From DASUPK01 sp963736305 (GTDB lineage Bacteria; Actinomycetota; Thermoleophilia; Solirubrobacterales; 70-9): a stretch of DNA of 64,000 nucleotides. Positions 8,352 to 17,430 of the stretch are shown here, one piece after another. Each line of letters begins with the position of its first letter. The stretch's first letter is position 1. Below the pieces are notes generated by a model. The model did not search any database. It worked only from the letters and a program-made list of their open reading frames with translations, and had not been told where the DNA came from. The translations under genes and the position numbers were made by a program. The stretch covers positions 186,001 to 250,000 of the forward strand of contig CAVTOD010000007.1 in the NCBI GenBank assembly GCA_963736305.1, written 5' to 3'.

Positions 8352-9896
8352 GTGAGTCGCCGCCGCATCTTCACGCCCCTGCTCGCCTGCGCCGCGATCC
8401 CGGCCGCGATCCTCGCCGGCTGTGGTGGCGGGGGTGGAGGTGGCAGCACCGACGTCGGCCCTGCCGCGGCGGTTCCGGCGAACACGCCGATCTACCTGGA
8501 CGCCACCGTCAAGCCGACTGGCTCGGCCCAGTCGGACGCCAACGCGGCCCTCGGCAAGATCCTCGACACCCCCGATCCCGGAGCGAAGATCGTCTCGCTC
8601 CTCGAGGACCAGTCCAAGGCCGACGGTCACCCGATCGACTTCCAGCAGGACGTCACGCCGTGGCTGGGCGAGAAGGCGGGCGTGTTCTTCACCTCTCTCG
8701 GCACCGACTCCAAGGGTGTGGCGGTCGTCGAGACCACCAACCCGGCCGCCTCGCTCGCCTTCGCCCAGAAGGCCTCCGGCGATACGGCCACGGACCCGGC
8801 GCCCCAGAGCTACAACGGAGCGACCTACCAGGTCGACAAGAGCCAGCCGGGCCAGGTCTTCGGCACCGTCGGCGACTTCCTCGTCGAGGGGGGCCTCACC
8901 GGCTTCAAGGCGGCGGTCGATGCGAACAAGGGCGACTCGCTGGGCGACAGCAGCGACTTCAAGGACTCGATCGGCGATCTGCCGGACGACCGGCTGGGGA
9001 CCCTCTACACGGTCCCCAATGACTTCATCACTGCGCTCGGGCCCGACCAGTTCGACCCGCAGAGCAAGGCGCTGCTCGAGAAGACCGCGGGCGACAGCCT
9101 GGACAAGCCGGTCGCGGGAGCCCTGACGGCCTCGGCGGACACGATTCAGCTCGAGGCGACCGGCGGCAGCAACGGCGTCGACACGCCCGAGAGCTCGCTC
9201 ATCGGTGGTGTTCCCGGGCAATCCTGGCTCGCGTTCGGGCTCGGCAACCTCGGCGATTCCGTCAAGAAGAGCATCGATCAGCTCAAGGATCAGATTCCGA
9301 ACTTCGACGCGGCCCAGGCGCAGATCCAGCAGGCCACCGGGTCCTCGCTCGAGCAGCTCACCGGCGCCCTTGGGGACGCGGTCCTCTACGTCCAGGGGAC
9401 GACGCAGCGGACGCTGACGGGTGCCCTGATCGTCCAGTCCAAGGACACCGAACTGACCGGGAGGCTTCTGACCCAGCTGCAGAGCCTGCTCCAGCTCGGC
9501 AGCGGTGGCGTCAAGCCGCTGCAGCTGTCGGGGGGTGGGACGGGGTTCCAGATCAACGACCCGAGCGTGGCGCCGCGGCCCGTCGAGCTCGCGCAGCAGG
9601 GCGACAAGCTGGTGATCGGATACGGCGCCGGCTCGGCCGAGGCGAGCCTGACACCGGCACAGACGCTGGCCGACTCGCCGACCTTCTCGGCTGCCCACGA
9701 CCAGATCTCCTCACTCGGCACGGACCTCTTCCTCGACATGCCCTCCGTATTCGCGCTGGCCGAATCGACGGGAGCCAAGTCGGATCCGGGCTACACCCAG
9801 GCCAAGCCCTACCTCGACGCTCTCACCTATCTCGTCACGGGGTCCGGCAGCAGCGGCGACAAGGCCGAGTTCAAGGCGGTTCTGGGCCTCAAGTAG
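8352..9896 (+). CDS. DUF3352-like secreted lipoprotein
   Basis: A 514-aa protein with a signal peptide and lipobox LAGC (Cys24), then a Gly run and a large extracytoplasmic region. Repeating segments of about 150 residues combine a 'protein inhibits/uses substrate up to threshold' style layout seen in DUF3352 proteins: NTPIYLDATVKPTG at the start of the domain, DVTPWLGEKAGVFF, then LFLDMPSVFALAES near the end. No catalytic motif is visible. The function of DUF3352 proteins is unknown. The GTG start is preceded by TAGGAT. It lies between glmS and acpS with short gaps (17 and 13 nt). Family assignment is from memory of the family and is moderately sure. Confidence 0.7.
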   Translation: MSRRRIFTPLLACAAIPAAILAGCGGGGGGGSTDVGPAAAVPANTPIYLDATVKPTGSAQSDANAALGKILDTPDPGAKIVSLLEDQSKADGHPIDFQQDVTPWLGEKAGVFFTSLGTDSKGVAVVETTNPAASLAFAQKASGDTATDPAPQSYNGATYQVDKSQPGQVFGTVGDFLVEGGLTGFKAAVDANKGDSLGDSSDFKDSIGDLPDDRLGTLYTVPNDFITALGPDQFDPQSKALLEKTAGDSLDKPVAGALTASADTIQLEATGGSNGVDTPESSLIGGVPGQSWLAFGLGNLGDSVKKSIDQLKDQIPNFDAAQAQIQQATGSSLEQLTGALGDAVLYVQGTTQRTLTGALIVQSKDTELTGRLLTQLQSLLQLGSGGVKPLQLSGGGTGFQINDPSVAPRPVELAQQGDKLVIGYGAGSAEASLTPAQTLADSPTFSAAHDQISSLGTDLFLDMPSVFALAESTGAKSDPGYTQAKPYLDALTYLVTGSGSSGDKAEFKAVLGLK

Positions 9897-9909
9897 GCCC
9901 CGGCGCGCC

Positions 9910-10254
9910 GTGGCGACCACCGTCGGCATCGACCTGATCGAGATCGAGCGCGTCGAGCGTGCCCTGGAGCGCCGCCCGCGGCTCGCCGATCGCCTCTTCA
10001 CTGCGGACGAGCTTGCCTATGCGCGCCGGCGCGCGAGGCCGGGCCGCCACCTCGCGGCGCGGTTCGCCGCCAAGGAGGCCGTGATCAAGGCGCTCGGGAA
10101 GGGTGTTTCGCCGAAGGAGATCGAGATCGAGGCGGGAGAGCCTCCGACGGTCCGGCTCCACGGCCGGGCGGCCGAGCTCGCGGCGGAGACGCCCATCGCC
10201 GTCTCGCTCACCCATTCGCGCGAGAACGCCGCGGCCGTCGCAATCGCCGGTTAG
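9910..10254 (+). CDS. acpS: holo-[acyl-carrier-protein] synthase
   Basis: A 114-aa phosphopantetheinyl transferase that loads 4'-phosphopantetheine from CoA onto the acyl carrier protein. It has the GIDLIEIERVE metal/CoA site at the N-terminus, the RFAAKEAVIKALGKG motif with the catalytic Glu and Lys, and the SLTHSRENAAAVAI C-terminal strand. Length matches AcpS. GTG start. In many actinobacteria acpS lies beside the NAD(P)HX repair gene and alr, as here. Confidence 0.94.
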   Translation: MATTVGIDLIEIERVERALERRPRLADRLFTADELAYARRRARPGRHLAARFAAKEAVIKALGKGVSPKEIEIEAGEPPTVRLHGRAAELAAETPIAVSLTHSRENAAAVAIAG

Positions 10255-10256
10255 TT

Positions 10257-11411
10257 CTACCTGCGCTTCGCGCGCTGCTTCAGGAAGGCCTTGGTCTCCG
10301 CACCGACGACGTTCACCAGGTTCCCCAGTGCGATGTTCATGTCGGCCAGATGGAGGCCCCAGCTGGCGTCGGGCACTGGGTTGAGCTCGCGGGCCCCGGC
10401 GACCGGAGAGATCATCAGCACGTTCGCGCCGTTGCTCTGCACACACTGACCGGTGTAGTGGTCCTGCGGCTCGACCCACGGGGTCGCCGCCGTGGGCGGG
10501 CTGCCGTTGTAGAGGATGCTGATGCCGAGTCCGATCGTCCCGTTGAACGGCGCGGTCGGGGAGAGCGTCTCCAGCGAGCCCACTCCACCGCGGAGCGCGG
10601 CCGGGTTGGTGCAGAGCACCTCGGTGTTCGCGGGCTGGGCCTGCCCGAACGCCTGCGTGAGGACCCCCGGGCCCTTGCCGAAGATCGCGTCGTCCGGCGG
10701 GGTCTGGTCGAAGGTCGAGAAGGCGATCACGCAGGCGAGCCGCCGCGGGCTCCGGCATCCCGGGACGTGCCTGAACACCCCGCCCACGTTTCGGCCCTGC
10801 TGAACGGTGACGTTCCCGCCGAGCAGGATCGCCGAGAGCAGGTTGCGCCGTGCCGAGGGGAACGGGTCGATCTTCTGCCGCACCAGCTCCTCGAGCATCC
10901 CGGAGCCCTGCGAGTGGCCGATCAGGACGACGCCGCGGCCGTGGTTGTAGCGCCGCATGTACTCCTTCCACGCCGCGCGCACGTCGCCGTAGGCGGTCAG
11001 GAGAGCCTCGGGAGGTGGCGTGCTGCCGAGCCCCTGCAGGGTCAGCTGGCGGTACATGGGCGCGAAGACGCGGCAGCGCTGGGAGAACCTCGACGCCTGG
11101 TACTGCGCGATCGAGATCTCCTCCGGGTCGATCGAGAGATCGGAGTTCTCCGTCTTGTCGTCGCTCACCGTCGGGTAGACGTAGAAGCAGTCGATCGGCG
11201 GGCGCTTCGCGTTCTTCGGGTTCTCGACGTGGCTTTGCCCGGCCGAGTCGAAGACGGTCGTCTGCAGGCTGCCGAGACATGGATTCGGGTTCGTCCCCGG
11301 CTTGCAGAGCCAGGTGGTCGCCGCACCGGCCCCCGATGGCAACGCCAAGACGACGAGGTACGCGGCAACGCAGAGCGCCAGCACGGCCAGGCGATTGGGT
11401 CGTCCCTCCAT
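10257..11411 (-). CDS. DUF3089 family secreted alpha/beta-hydrolase
   Basis: 384 aa with an N-terminal hydrophobic signal segment (about residues 8-30, cleavage after AGA-like sites). The FYVYPTVSDD motif and the nucleophile elbow GHSQG (about residue 170) identify the DUF3089 group of lipase-like hydrolases; the rest of the triad cannot be assigned by eye. Probably exported. It is convergent with acpS (stop 2 nt apart) and divergent from the NAD(P)HX repair gene. Substrate unknown. Confidence 0.8.
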   Translation of the reverse strand: MEGRPNRLAVLALCVAAYLVVLALPSGAGAATTWLCKPGTNPNPCLGSLQTTVFDSAGQSHVENPKNAKRPPIDCFYVYPTVSDDKTENSDLSIDPEEISIAQYQASRFSQRCRVFAPMYRQLTLQGLGSTPPPEALLTAYGDVRAAWKEYMRRYNHGRGVVLIGHSQGSGMLEELVRQKIDPFPSARRNLLSAILLGGNVTVQQGRNVGGVFRHVPGCRSPRRLACVIAFSTFDQTPPDDAIFGKGPGVLTQAFGQAQPANTEVLCTNPAALRGGVGSLETLSPTAPFNGTIGLGISILYNGSPPTAATPWVEPQDHYTGQCVQSNGANVLMISPVAGARELNPVPDASWGLHLADMNIALGNLVNVVGAETKAFLKQRAKRR

Positions 11412-11437
11412 GGACCTGCGCGGAGGTTATCCCAGAG

Positions 11438-11443
11438 TAGGCT
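11438..11443 (+). promoter_or_regulatory. -10-like TAGGCT before nnrE/nnrD
   Basis: TAGGCT ends 7 nt before the ATG at 11451; same element and spacing as before the OpuCA gene. Indicates a leaderless transcript for the nnr-alr-CCA operon. Confidence 0.45.
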
Positions 11444-11450
11444 CACGCCG

Positions 11451-12959
11451 ATGGAGGACTGGCTCGATCCGTGCCTGGATGCCGAGGAGATGCGCGCCAC
11501 GGACGCTTGGGCGATCAAGCAGCAGGGCGTCCCGTCCCTCGAGCTGATGGAGACCGCCGGCCGGGCGGTCGCCGAGGCCGCCGACGAGATCGCGACCTCG
11601 AGCAGGGCGGCGATCGTCTGCGGCAAGGGGAACAACGGGGGAGACGGGTTGGTCGCCGCCCGCGCCCTGCGTGAGACCGGGTTCGAGGTCGATGCGCTGC
11701 TGCTGTCACCGGCCGACGAGCTTTCCGATGACTCCAAGGCGAACGTCGATCGGTTCGACGGGGCCCGCCAGGTGGATCCAGGCGATCTTGCCGACGCGAT
11801 GGCGGGGGCGGGTGTGGTGATCGACGCGGTTTTCGGCACCGGGTTCGCCGGAGCGCCGCGCGGGCCCGCCGTAGCGGCGATCGAGGCGATGAACCAGGTG
11901 GACGCCCCGGTGGTGGCGACCGACATCGCTTCTGGCGTCAACGCATCGACGGGCGAGGTGGAGGGCGCGGCCGTCGCGGCCGACGTCACCGTGACGTTCC
12001 ACGCGCCGAAGCTCGGCCACTGGATCGCGCCGGGCAAGGAGCACACCGGCGAGCTGCGGGTCGCGCCCATCGGGATCCCGGATGGCGCACCGGTCGAGCC
12101 GAATGCCGGTCTGATCGGCCCCCGGGTGCTGGAGCTGGCGCCCAGCCGCGCCGCAGGGTCCACCAAGTTCAGTTCCGGGCAGGTGCTGATCGTCGGTGGA
12201 TCTCGCGGGCTCACCGGCGCCGTGTGCCTTGCGGCCCTCGCGTCGGTCCGGACCGGGGCGGGATACGCGACGGTCGCCGTCCCCGCGGACCTGGAGCACA
12301 TCTTCGAGATCAAGCTGACCGAGGTCATGTCACTCGGCTGCGCGAGCCGCGACGGCAGGCTGCGCCCGGCGGCCTCGGAGCAGATCCTCGGTGCCGCGGA
12401 GCGCGCCGCCTGCGTGGTGCTCGGATCCGGCATGGGCCGCGAGCAGGGGACCCAGCGCCTGATCCAGGAGCTCACCGAGCGAATCGAGGCGCCACTGGTG
12501 ATCGACGCGGACGGCCTCAACGCCCACGCCGCGCGAATCGAGAACCTCGCCGCGCGCAAGTACCCCCTCGTCCTCACCCCGCATGCCGGCGAGATGGGCC
12601 GCCTGCTCGACCGGGACTCCAAGGAGATCGAGGCCAAGCGAGCGGAGAGCGCGCGCGAGGCGGCGAGCCGCAGCGGGGGCATCGTCCTGCTGAAGGGCGA
12701 CGACTCGATCGTCACCGACGGCAATCGCCTCGCCGTCAACACCGTCTCGAGTCCACAGCTGGCAACCGCCGGCACAGGGGACGTCCTCTCAGGGATGATC
12801 GCCGCCCTGATCGCGCGCGGGATGGACCCGTTCGCCGCGACCTGCGCCGCGGTGGTGGCGCACTCGCGGGCGGGGCGAGCCGCCGGGGACCGCGTCGGCC
12901 ACGATTCCGTGATCGCCGGCGACGTCATCGAGTCGATCCCCGCGGGGCTGGCGCTCTGA
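11451..12959 (+). CDS. nnr: bifunctional NAD(P)H-hydrate epimerase / ADP-dependent NAD(P)H-hydrate dehydratase
   Basis: A 502-aa repair enzyme with an N-terminal YjeF_N epimerase domain (about 1-210; GKGNNGGDGLVAARAL, then AVFGTGFAGAPRG and DIASGVNASTG) and a C-terminal carbohydrate-kinase-like dehydratase (about 225-500; LTPHAGEMGRLL, LLKGDDSIVTDG, TAGTGDVLSGMIAAL). It epimerises and dehydrates damaged hydrated NAD(P)H. The ATG at 11451 fits both domain length and the upstream TAGGCT. Its stop overlaps the alr start. The fused arrangement is normal in bacteria. Confidence 0.95.
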   Translation: MEDWLDPCLDAEEMRATDAWAIKQQGVPSLELMETAGRAVAEAADEIATSSRAAIVCGKGNNGGDGLVAARALRETGFEVDALLLSPADELSDDSKANVDRFDGARQVDPGDLADAMAGAGVVIDAVFGTGFAGAPRGPAVAAIEAMNQVDAPVVATDIASGVNASTGEVEGAAVAADVTVTFHAPKLGHWIAPGKEHTGELRVAPIGIPDGAPVEPNAGLIGPRVLELAPSRAAGSTKFSSGQVLIVGGSRGLTGAVCLAALASVRTGAGYATVAVPADLEHIFEIKLTEVMSLGCASRDGRLRPAASEQILGAAERAACVVLGSGMGREQGTQRLIQELTERIEAPLVIDADGLNAHAARIENLAARKYPLVLTPHAGEMGRLLDRDSKEIEAKRAESAREAASRSGGIVLLKGDDSIVTDGNRLAVNTVSSPQLATAGTGDVLSGMIAALIARGMDPFAATCAAVVAHSRAGRAAGDRVGHDSVIAGDVIESIPAGLAL

Positions 12960-14086
12960 GCTCCCCGGAGACGACAGGGCGAGCGCTGGCGACGATCGAG
13001 GCCGGTGCGGTCGAGCGCAACTGCCGTCTTCTGAAGGAGCGGGTCGGCGATGGTGTCGAGCTCTGTGCCGTGGTCAAGGCCAACGGCTACGGCCATGGCG
13101 CCGCCGTCTGCGCGGCCGCCGCGCTGCGCGGCGGAGCAAGCAGGCTCGCGGTGGCGGCGGCCGGGGAGGCCGAGGAGCTCCGGCTGCATTTCCCTGACGT
13201 TCCGATCCTGGTCATGGGCGCGCTCACCCCCGAGGAGCTGCGCACCGCGCTCACCGCGCGGGCGGATGTCGCGGTCTGGCGCGAGGGCTACCGGGAGCTC
13301 TGCTCCGCCATGTCGGAGGAGCTCGGCCGCATGGTCCGGGTGCACGTCAAGCTCGACAGCGGCATGGGCCGGCTCGGCGAGCGCGACTCGGAGCGGCTCG
13401 TCGAGCTCGCTCGCGCTTGCGTCGAGGACCAGCGCCTGGACGTGGCGGGGGTCTGGACGCACTTCGCGACGGCCGATGAGGAGGGCGATGACTTCATGGC
13501 GGAGCAGCTCGCCGCCTTCGCACCGGTCGCGGAGGCGGTGCACGAGCTCGCCCCTGGCTGCACCGTCCATGCCGCAAACAGCGCCGCCACCCTGCGCGAC
13601 GCCGGGACGCACTTCGACATGGTCCGCTGCGGAATCGCGGTCTACGGGCTCGATCCGTTCGGGAGGGACCCGGCCGAGCATGGCCTGGAGCCGGCGCTCG
13701 AGCTGCACTCCTATGTCGCGGACGTGAAGCGCTTCGAGCGCGGGGCCAGCGCTGGATATGGCCGAACCTGGCGCGCCCCGGAGGAGACCTGGGTCGGCGT
13801 GCTGCCGATCGGCTACGGCGACGGGGTCCGACGGGGCCTCTCCAACAACGCCGACGTGCTCGTCGCCGGGCGGCGGTATCCGCTGGTCGGGACCGTGTCG
13901 ATGGACAACATCACCATCGACCTCGGGCCGGAGACCGACGTCGAGCCAGGCGCGCCGGCCGTGCTGATCGGCGCACAGGGCTCCGAGCGGATCCTGGCCG
14001 AGGAGGTCGCCACCAGTCTCGGCACGATCAACTACGAGGTGACCTGCGGGATCTCGCAGCGCGTGCCGCGCGAGGTGACCGAGTGA
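12956..14086 (+). CDS. alr: alanine racemase with an apparent CTG start
   Basis: A 376-aa PLP enzyme interconverting L- and D-alanine for peptidoglycan. It has VVKANGYGHGA with the PLP lysine, and the second-domain SAGYGRTWRAPEE with the catalytic Tyr, then LPIGYGDGVRR and VSMDNITIDL. The family N-terminus begins just before RALATIEAGAVERN; no ATG, GTG or TTG exists in frame near there, and the only suitable codon is CTG at 12956, which overlaps the nnr stop (CTGA). The length then equals a normal Alr. Coupled to nnr upstream and to the nucleotidyltransferase downstream (GTGA). Confidence 0.92.
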   Translation: MSSPETTGRALATIEAGAVERNCRLLKERVGDGVELCAVVKANGYGHGAAVCAAAALRGGASRLAVAAAGEAEELRLHFPDVPILVMGALTPEELRTALTARADVAVWREGYRELCSAMSEELGRMVRVHVKLDSGMGRLGERDSERLVELARACVEDQRLDVAGVWTHFATADEEGDDFMAEQLAAFAPVAEAVHELAPGCTVHAANSAATLRDAGTHFDMVRCGIAVYGLDPFGRDPAEHGLEPALELHSYVADVKRFERGASAGYGRTWRAPEETWVGVLPIGYGDGVRRGLSNNADVLVAGRRYPLVGTVSMDNITIDLGPETDVEPGAPAVLIGAQGSERILAEEVATSLGTINYEVTCGISQRVPREVTE

Positions 14087-15513
14087 GGGCGTCCCTCGAA
14101 AACGCTCTGGGCGCCGCTCCCTCGATTGCCGCGTCCCGCACCGCCCTGGAAGAGCATCCGGGCCCGGTCTGGATCGTCGGCGGAGCGGTTCGAGACGCCG
14201 TGCTCGGAGAGCCGGTCGCCGACGCGGACCTGGCGATCGGGCGGGGAGAGGAGGAGGGGGCTGCTCGCGCGATTGCGCGCGTGGCCGGAGGCTCTGCCTT
14301 CGCGCTCTCCGAGGAGCATGCGACGTGGCGGGCGGTCGCTCCGACCGGCGGCTGGCACGTGGACGTCGCGGGCCTGCGGGCCGAGGCGATCGAGGACGAC
14401 CTGCGCGCCCGGGACTTCACGGTCAACGCGATCGCCGTCCCCCTGGTCGGGGGCGACCCGATCGATCCGACTGGCGGAATCGCGGACGCCGATGCGCGGA
14501 TCCTGCGGGCGGCCTCCGAGATCGCATTCGAGGAGGATCCGCTCCGTCTCCTCCGCGCCTGCCGTCTCGCCACCGGTCTCGGCCTCTCGGTGGACTCGAC
14601 GACAGCCGAGCTGGCTCGCGGCCATGCCGCTCACGCCGCCGATCCGGCCGGCGAGCGCCAGTTCGCGGAGATCCGCGGGATCGTCGCGGGGCGGGACCCG
14701 CTCGCCGGCATCCGCCTGATGGAGGAGCTCGCCGTCCTGCCCGTGGTCCTCCCCGAGCTCGAGAACCTCCGGGGGGTCGTGCAGAACCCGAACCACCACC
14801 TCGACGTGCTCGGTCACACGCTCGCGGTGCTCGAGGAGTGGCTCGGCATCGAGGCTGACCTGCGCGGTTTCGCCGGCGATCTCGCCGGGGAGGTGGAGGA
14901 GTTCCTGGCCGAGCCCCTCGCCGACGAGCTCAGCCGCCGCAGTGCCCTTCGCTTCGGCGCGCTCTTCCATGATCTCGGCAAGCCCGAGACCCGGGCGGAG
15001 GGATCCGGATACGTGACCTTCATCGGCCACGATGAGGTGGGCGCCCGGATCATCGCCTCGATCTGCCACCGACTGCGCACCAGCCGGGCGCTGAGTGCCC
15101 ACCTGCAGGGCCTCGCCCTTCATCACCTGCGGCTCGGATTCCTGATCCACCAGAGGCCGCTGTCGCGGCGGGCGGTCTACGACTACCTGGTCGCCACCGA
15201 GCCGGTGGCGCCCGACGTCACCCTGCTCACCGTCGCCGACCGCCTGGCGGCGCGCGGCGAGGGCCCGCTGGCGAGCCCGGAGATGGTCGGCGCCCACCTC
15301 GACCTTGCCCGGGAGATGATGCGAGACGCACTCGCCTGGCACCGGCAGGGCTCGCCGCGGCCACCGATCACAGGCGACGAGCTCGTCGACGAGCTCGGCC
15401 TCTCACCGGGCCCCGAAATGGGCAGGGTCCTGGAGGAGCTCCGCGCCGAAGCGTTCACCGGCGAGATCACCAGCCGCTCGCAGGCTCTCGAGCGCGCGAG
15501 GCAGCTCAGCTAG
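14083..15513 (+). CDS. CCA tRNA nucleotidyltransferase / poly(A) polymerase family protein with HD domain
   Basis: 476 aa. The head domain has WIVGGAVRDAVLG and the metal-binding DADLAIG (residues about 28-55), with RARDFTVNAIAVP following; these are the class II nucleotidyltransferase signatures. A PolyA_pol RNA-binding region follows (EEDPLRLLRACRLA), then an HD-type domain (LFHDLGKPETR, about residue 300). It would add CCA to tRNA 3' ends or tail RNA; the two activities cannot be told apart here. The GTG start overlaps the alr stop (GTGA). Confidence 0.87.
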   Translation: MRASLENALGAAPSIAASRTALEEHPGPVWIVGGAVRDAVLGEPVADADLAIGRGEEEGAARAIARVAGGSAFALSEEHATWRAVAPTGGWHVDVAGLRAEAIEDDLRARDFTVNAIAVPLVGGDPIDPTGGIADADARILRAASEIAFEEDPLRLLRACRLATGLGLSVDSTTAELARGHAAHAADPAGERQFAEIRGIVAGRDPLAGIRLMEELAVLPVVLPELENLRGVVQNPNHHLDVLGHTLAVLEEWLGIEADLRGFAGDLAGEVEEFLAEPLADELSRRSALRFGALFHDLGKPETRAEGSGYVTFIGHDEVGARIIASICHRLRTSRALSAHLQGLALHHLRLGFLIHQRPLSRRAVYDYLVATEPVAPDVTLLTVADRLAARGEGPLASPEMVGAHLDLAREMMRDALAWHRQGSPRPPITGDELVDELGLSPGPEMGRVLEELRAEAFTGEITSRSQALERARQLS

Positions 15514-15620
15514 CCCTGGACGGCTGTTCGAGGGCAGAGGCCTCACCCGTACCCCGGCGGGGAGCCACGCCGCTCTTTGACTGAGTGCCCGAAATAGCCA
15601 GGAAAGAGAGAGTGTCCGAG

Positions 15621-16109
15621 ATGAAGAAGCTGATCAGCGCATGCGCCGTTTGCGCGATGGCGGTAGGACTCGTCGCCGTCCCAAGCGCGCTGGGCGTAAA
15701 GAGCGCGAAGCAGGTCGGCGGGACCGTGAGCGTCGGAGTCACTCCGAGCACGTTCACGACCGGAGACACCACCGTGACGACCGCGACGGTCAGCGGGAAC
15801 GTGGCGTCGAACAGCGGCTGCCGCAAGGATCGCACGGTGCACTTCGCATACGTGAACGGGGCAAACGTCACGCCGCTCGCGGAGACCGCGGTCACCCGTT
15901 CCAACGGTGACTACACCGCGACCGTGCCGAAGCCCACCGACACCAACCCGCCCACGACGAGCGTGACGCTCAGGGTCACGGTTGACCCGGTCACCCGGAA
16001 GGTCGGCAGCAAGAAGAAGGGCAAGAAGACGAAGAAGGGTCGCGCCTTCAACTGCCTGACGATTACCGGCGACAGCGCGCCGCTGACGATCGCCCCGGCA
16101 GCGCTCTAG
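15621..16109 (+). CDS. secreted protein of unknown function
   Basis: 162 aa with a signal peptide (MKKLISACAVCAMAVGLV..., hydrophobic to about residue 25), then a Thr/Val-rich beta-type domain and a short Lys-rich stretch (KKKGKKTKKGR) before the end. Two Cys (SGCRKD and FNCLTI) could form a disulfide. The ATG at 15621 is chosen because GGAAAGAG lies 12 nt upstream; a GTG 9 nt earlier is too close to it. No recognised family. Ends at a strong terminator, so it is probably monocistronic. Confidence 0.65.
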   Translation: MKKLISACAVCAMAVGLVAVPSALGVKSAKQVGGTVSVGVTPSTFTTGDTTVTTATVSGNVASNSGCRKDRTVHFAYVNGANVTPLAETAVTRSNGDYTATVPKPTDTNPPTTSVTLRVTVDPVTRKVGSKKKGKKTKKGRAFNCLTITGDSAPLTIAPAAL

Positions 16110-16137
16110 ACAACTCGCAAATCGGCATCCAAGTGCC

Positions 16138-16169
16138 CATGAGTGGCCCGCCCAGGCGGGCCACTCATG
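16138..16169 (+). terminator. perfect 15-bp hairpin terminator
   Basis: Arms 16138-16152 and 16155-16169 are exact reverse complements (CATGAGTGGCCCGCC and its complement) with a 2-nt loop, followed by TTT. It lies 29 nt after the secreted-protein stop and before the HIT gene. Confidence 0.75.
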
Positions 16170-16177
16170 TTTCGGGA

Positions 16178-16183
16178 TAGCCT
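16178..16183 (+). promoter_or_regulatory. -10-like TAGCCT before the HIT gene
   Basis: TAGCCT ends 9 nt before the ATG at 16193, directly after the terminator, so a new transcription unit starts here. Confidence 0.4.
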
Positions 16184-16192
16184 GGCGCGCGC

Positions 16193-16609
16193 ATGGCCGA
16201 TGACTGCCTGTTCTGCGGAATCGTCGCCGGCTCGATTCCGAGCGAGACGATCGACTCCGATGAACGCACCGTCACGTTCATGGACATCAACCCGGCGACG
16301 CCCGGTCACGCCCTAGTCGTGCCGAGGACTCACTCCGCGGACCTGCTCGAGATCGGAGCCGACGATCTCGGCGCGACGGTGCTGGCCGCGCAGCGGCTGG
16401 CGAAGCGGATGAAGGAAGTGCTGGGGGCGGATGGGATCAACCTGATCAACGCCTGCGGGGCCGCCGCCTGGCAGACGGCCTTCCACTTCCACATTCACGT
16501 GGTGCCGCGTTACGAGGATGATCCGCTGAAGCTGCCATGGATCCCCGAGCCCGGGGATTCCGACCAGATCGCCCAGGTGGCGTCAAGACTGCGAGGAGAA
16601 AATGGCTGA
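16193..16609 (+). CDS. HIT family nucleotide hydrolase/transferase
   Basis: 138 aa with the N-terminal CLFCGIVAG metal-type motif, the PGHALVVPRTHS stretch, and the histidine triad FHFHIHVVPR (about residues 97-106). HIT proteins hydrolyse adenosine 5'-phosphoramidates or diadenosine polyphosphates. Cytoplasmic, normal length. Overlaps the next gene by 8 nt. Confidence 0.9.
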   Translation: MADDCLFCGIVAGSIPSETIDSDERTVTFMDINPATPGHALVVPRTHSADLLEIGADDLGATVLAAQRLAKRMKEVLGADGINLINACGAAAWQTAFHFHIHVVPRYEDDPLKLPWIPEPGDSDQIAQVASRLRGENG

Positions 16610-17402
16610 GACCGAGACAAAGACGGCTGCGCCGATCCGGCTGGAGCGCGACGGCAACGTCGCGTCGATGGTGCTGTCCAACCCGCCGCTCAACCTGTTC
16701 GGCGACGACGCCTGGGGGGCGCTGGTCTCCTGCATCGACGAGGTCGAGAAATCGGACGCGCGGGCCCTCGTCTGGCGCGCCGACGGCGACATCTTCACCG
16801 GCGGCGTCGACGTCAACAGCTTCAAGCGGGTGCAGGAGGAGGGCAGCGCCTCGGACTCGTTCGGCTCGTTGATCCCCGTCGTCCGCAGGCTCGAAGAGCT
16901 GCCGATCCCCACGATTGCCTTGGTTCACGGCCTGTGCCTGACGGCCGGCCTGGAGATCTCGCTGGGCTGCGACATGATCTGGGCGACCGAGTCGGCCCGA
17001 TTCGGCCTCGTCGAGGCGGTAGTCGGGCTGACGCCCGGCGCGGGCGGCACGCAGCGGATGGCAGAGCGTGCGGGCCCCGCGCGGGCGGCCGAGTTCGTGA
17101 TGAGCGGCGGGCTCTACGACGCCGCGACCCTCGAGCGCTGGAACGTCGTCAACCGGGTGGTCCCCGACGATCAGCTGCTGGAGAAGGGGATGAAGTTCGC
17201 CCGCAGGCTGGCGGACGGACCGACGGTCGCTCACGGGGCGACGAAGACGATCATTCGCGGCTTCCGCGCCGGTGGGGTCAATCGGGCGGATGAGGTCACG
17301 CCGGGCGTGTTCGCGGACCTGTTCGCCTCGAAGGACCTGAAGAACGCCGTGGCGAGCTTCCTGAAGGATGGGCCCGGCAACGCGACATTCGAGGGGAAAT
17401 AG
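16602..17402 (+). CDS. enoyl-CoA hydratase/isomerase family protein
   Basis: A 266-aa crotonase-fold protein. The oxyanion/acid region is seen as ALVHGLCLTAGLEISLGCDM and FGLVEAVVGLTPGAGGTQRM; both acidic positions of crotonases (Glu in GLE and Glu in VEAVVG) are present, so hydratase activity is plausible. Substrate unknown. Starts within the HIT gene (8-nt overlap), so co-transcribed with it. Confidence 0.85.
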   Translation: MAETETKTAAPIRLERDGNVASMVLSNPPLNLFGDDAWGALVSCIDEVEKSDARALVWRADGDIFTGGVDVNSFKRVQEEGSASDSFGSLIPVVRRLEELPIPTIALVHGLCLTAGLEISLGCDMIWATESARFGLVEAVVGLTPGAGGTQRMAERAGPARAAEFVMSGGLYDAATLERWNVVNRVVPDDQLLEKGMKFARRLADGPTVAHGATKTIIRGFRAGGVNRADEVTPGVFADLFASKDLKNAVASFLKDGPGNATFEGK

Positions 17403-17412
17403 CCCCAGGCGC

Positions 17413-17418
17413 TACCCT
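17413..17418 (+). promoter_or_regulatory. -10-like TACCCT before infA
   Basis: TACCCT ends 12 nt before the infA ATG, in the 28-nt gap after the crotonase gene; could give infA its own short-leader transcript. Confidence 0.25.
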
Positions 17419-17430
17419 GCCCGGTCGCAT

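Noticed and set aside
10350..11450. Long plus-strand open frame in front of the nnr gene
   Set aside because: It is antisense to the DUF3089 gene, has Arg/Glu/Ala-biased shadow composition, and the NAD(P)HX epimerase domain begins only at 11451.
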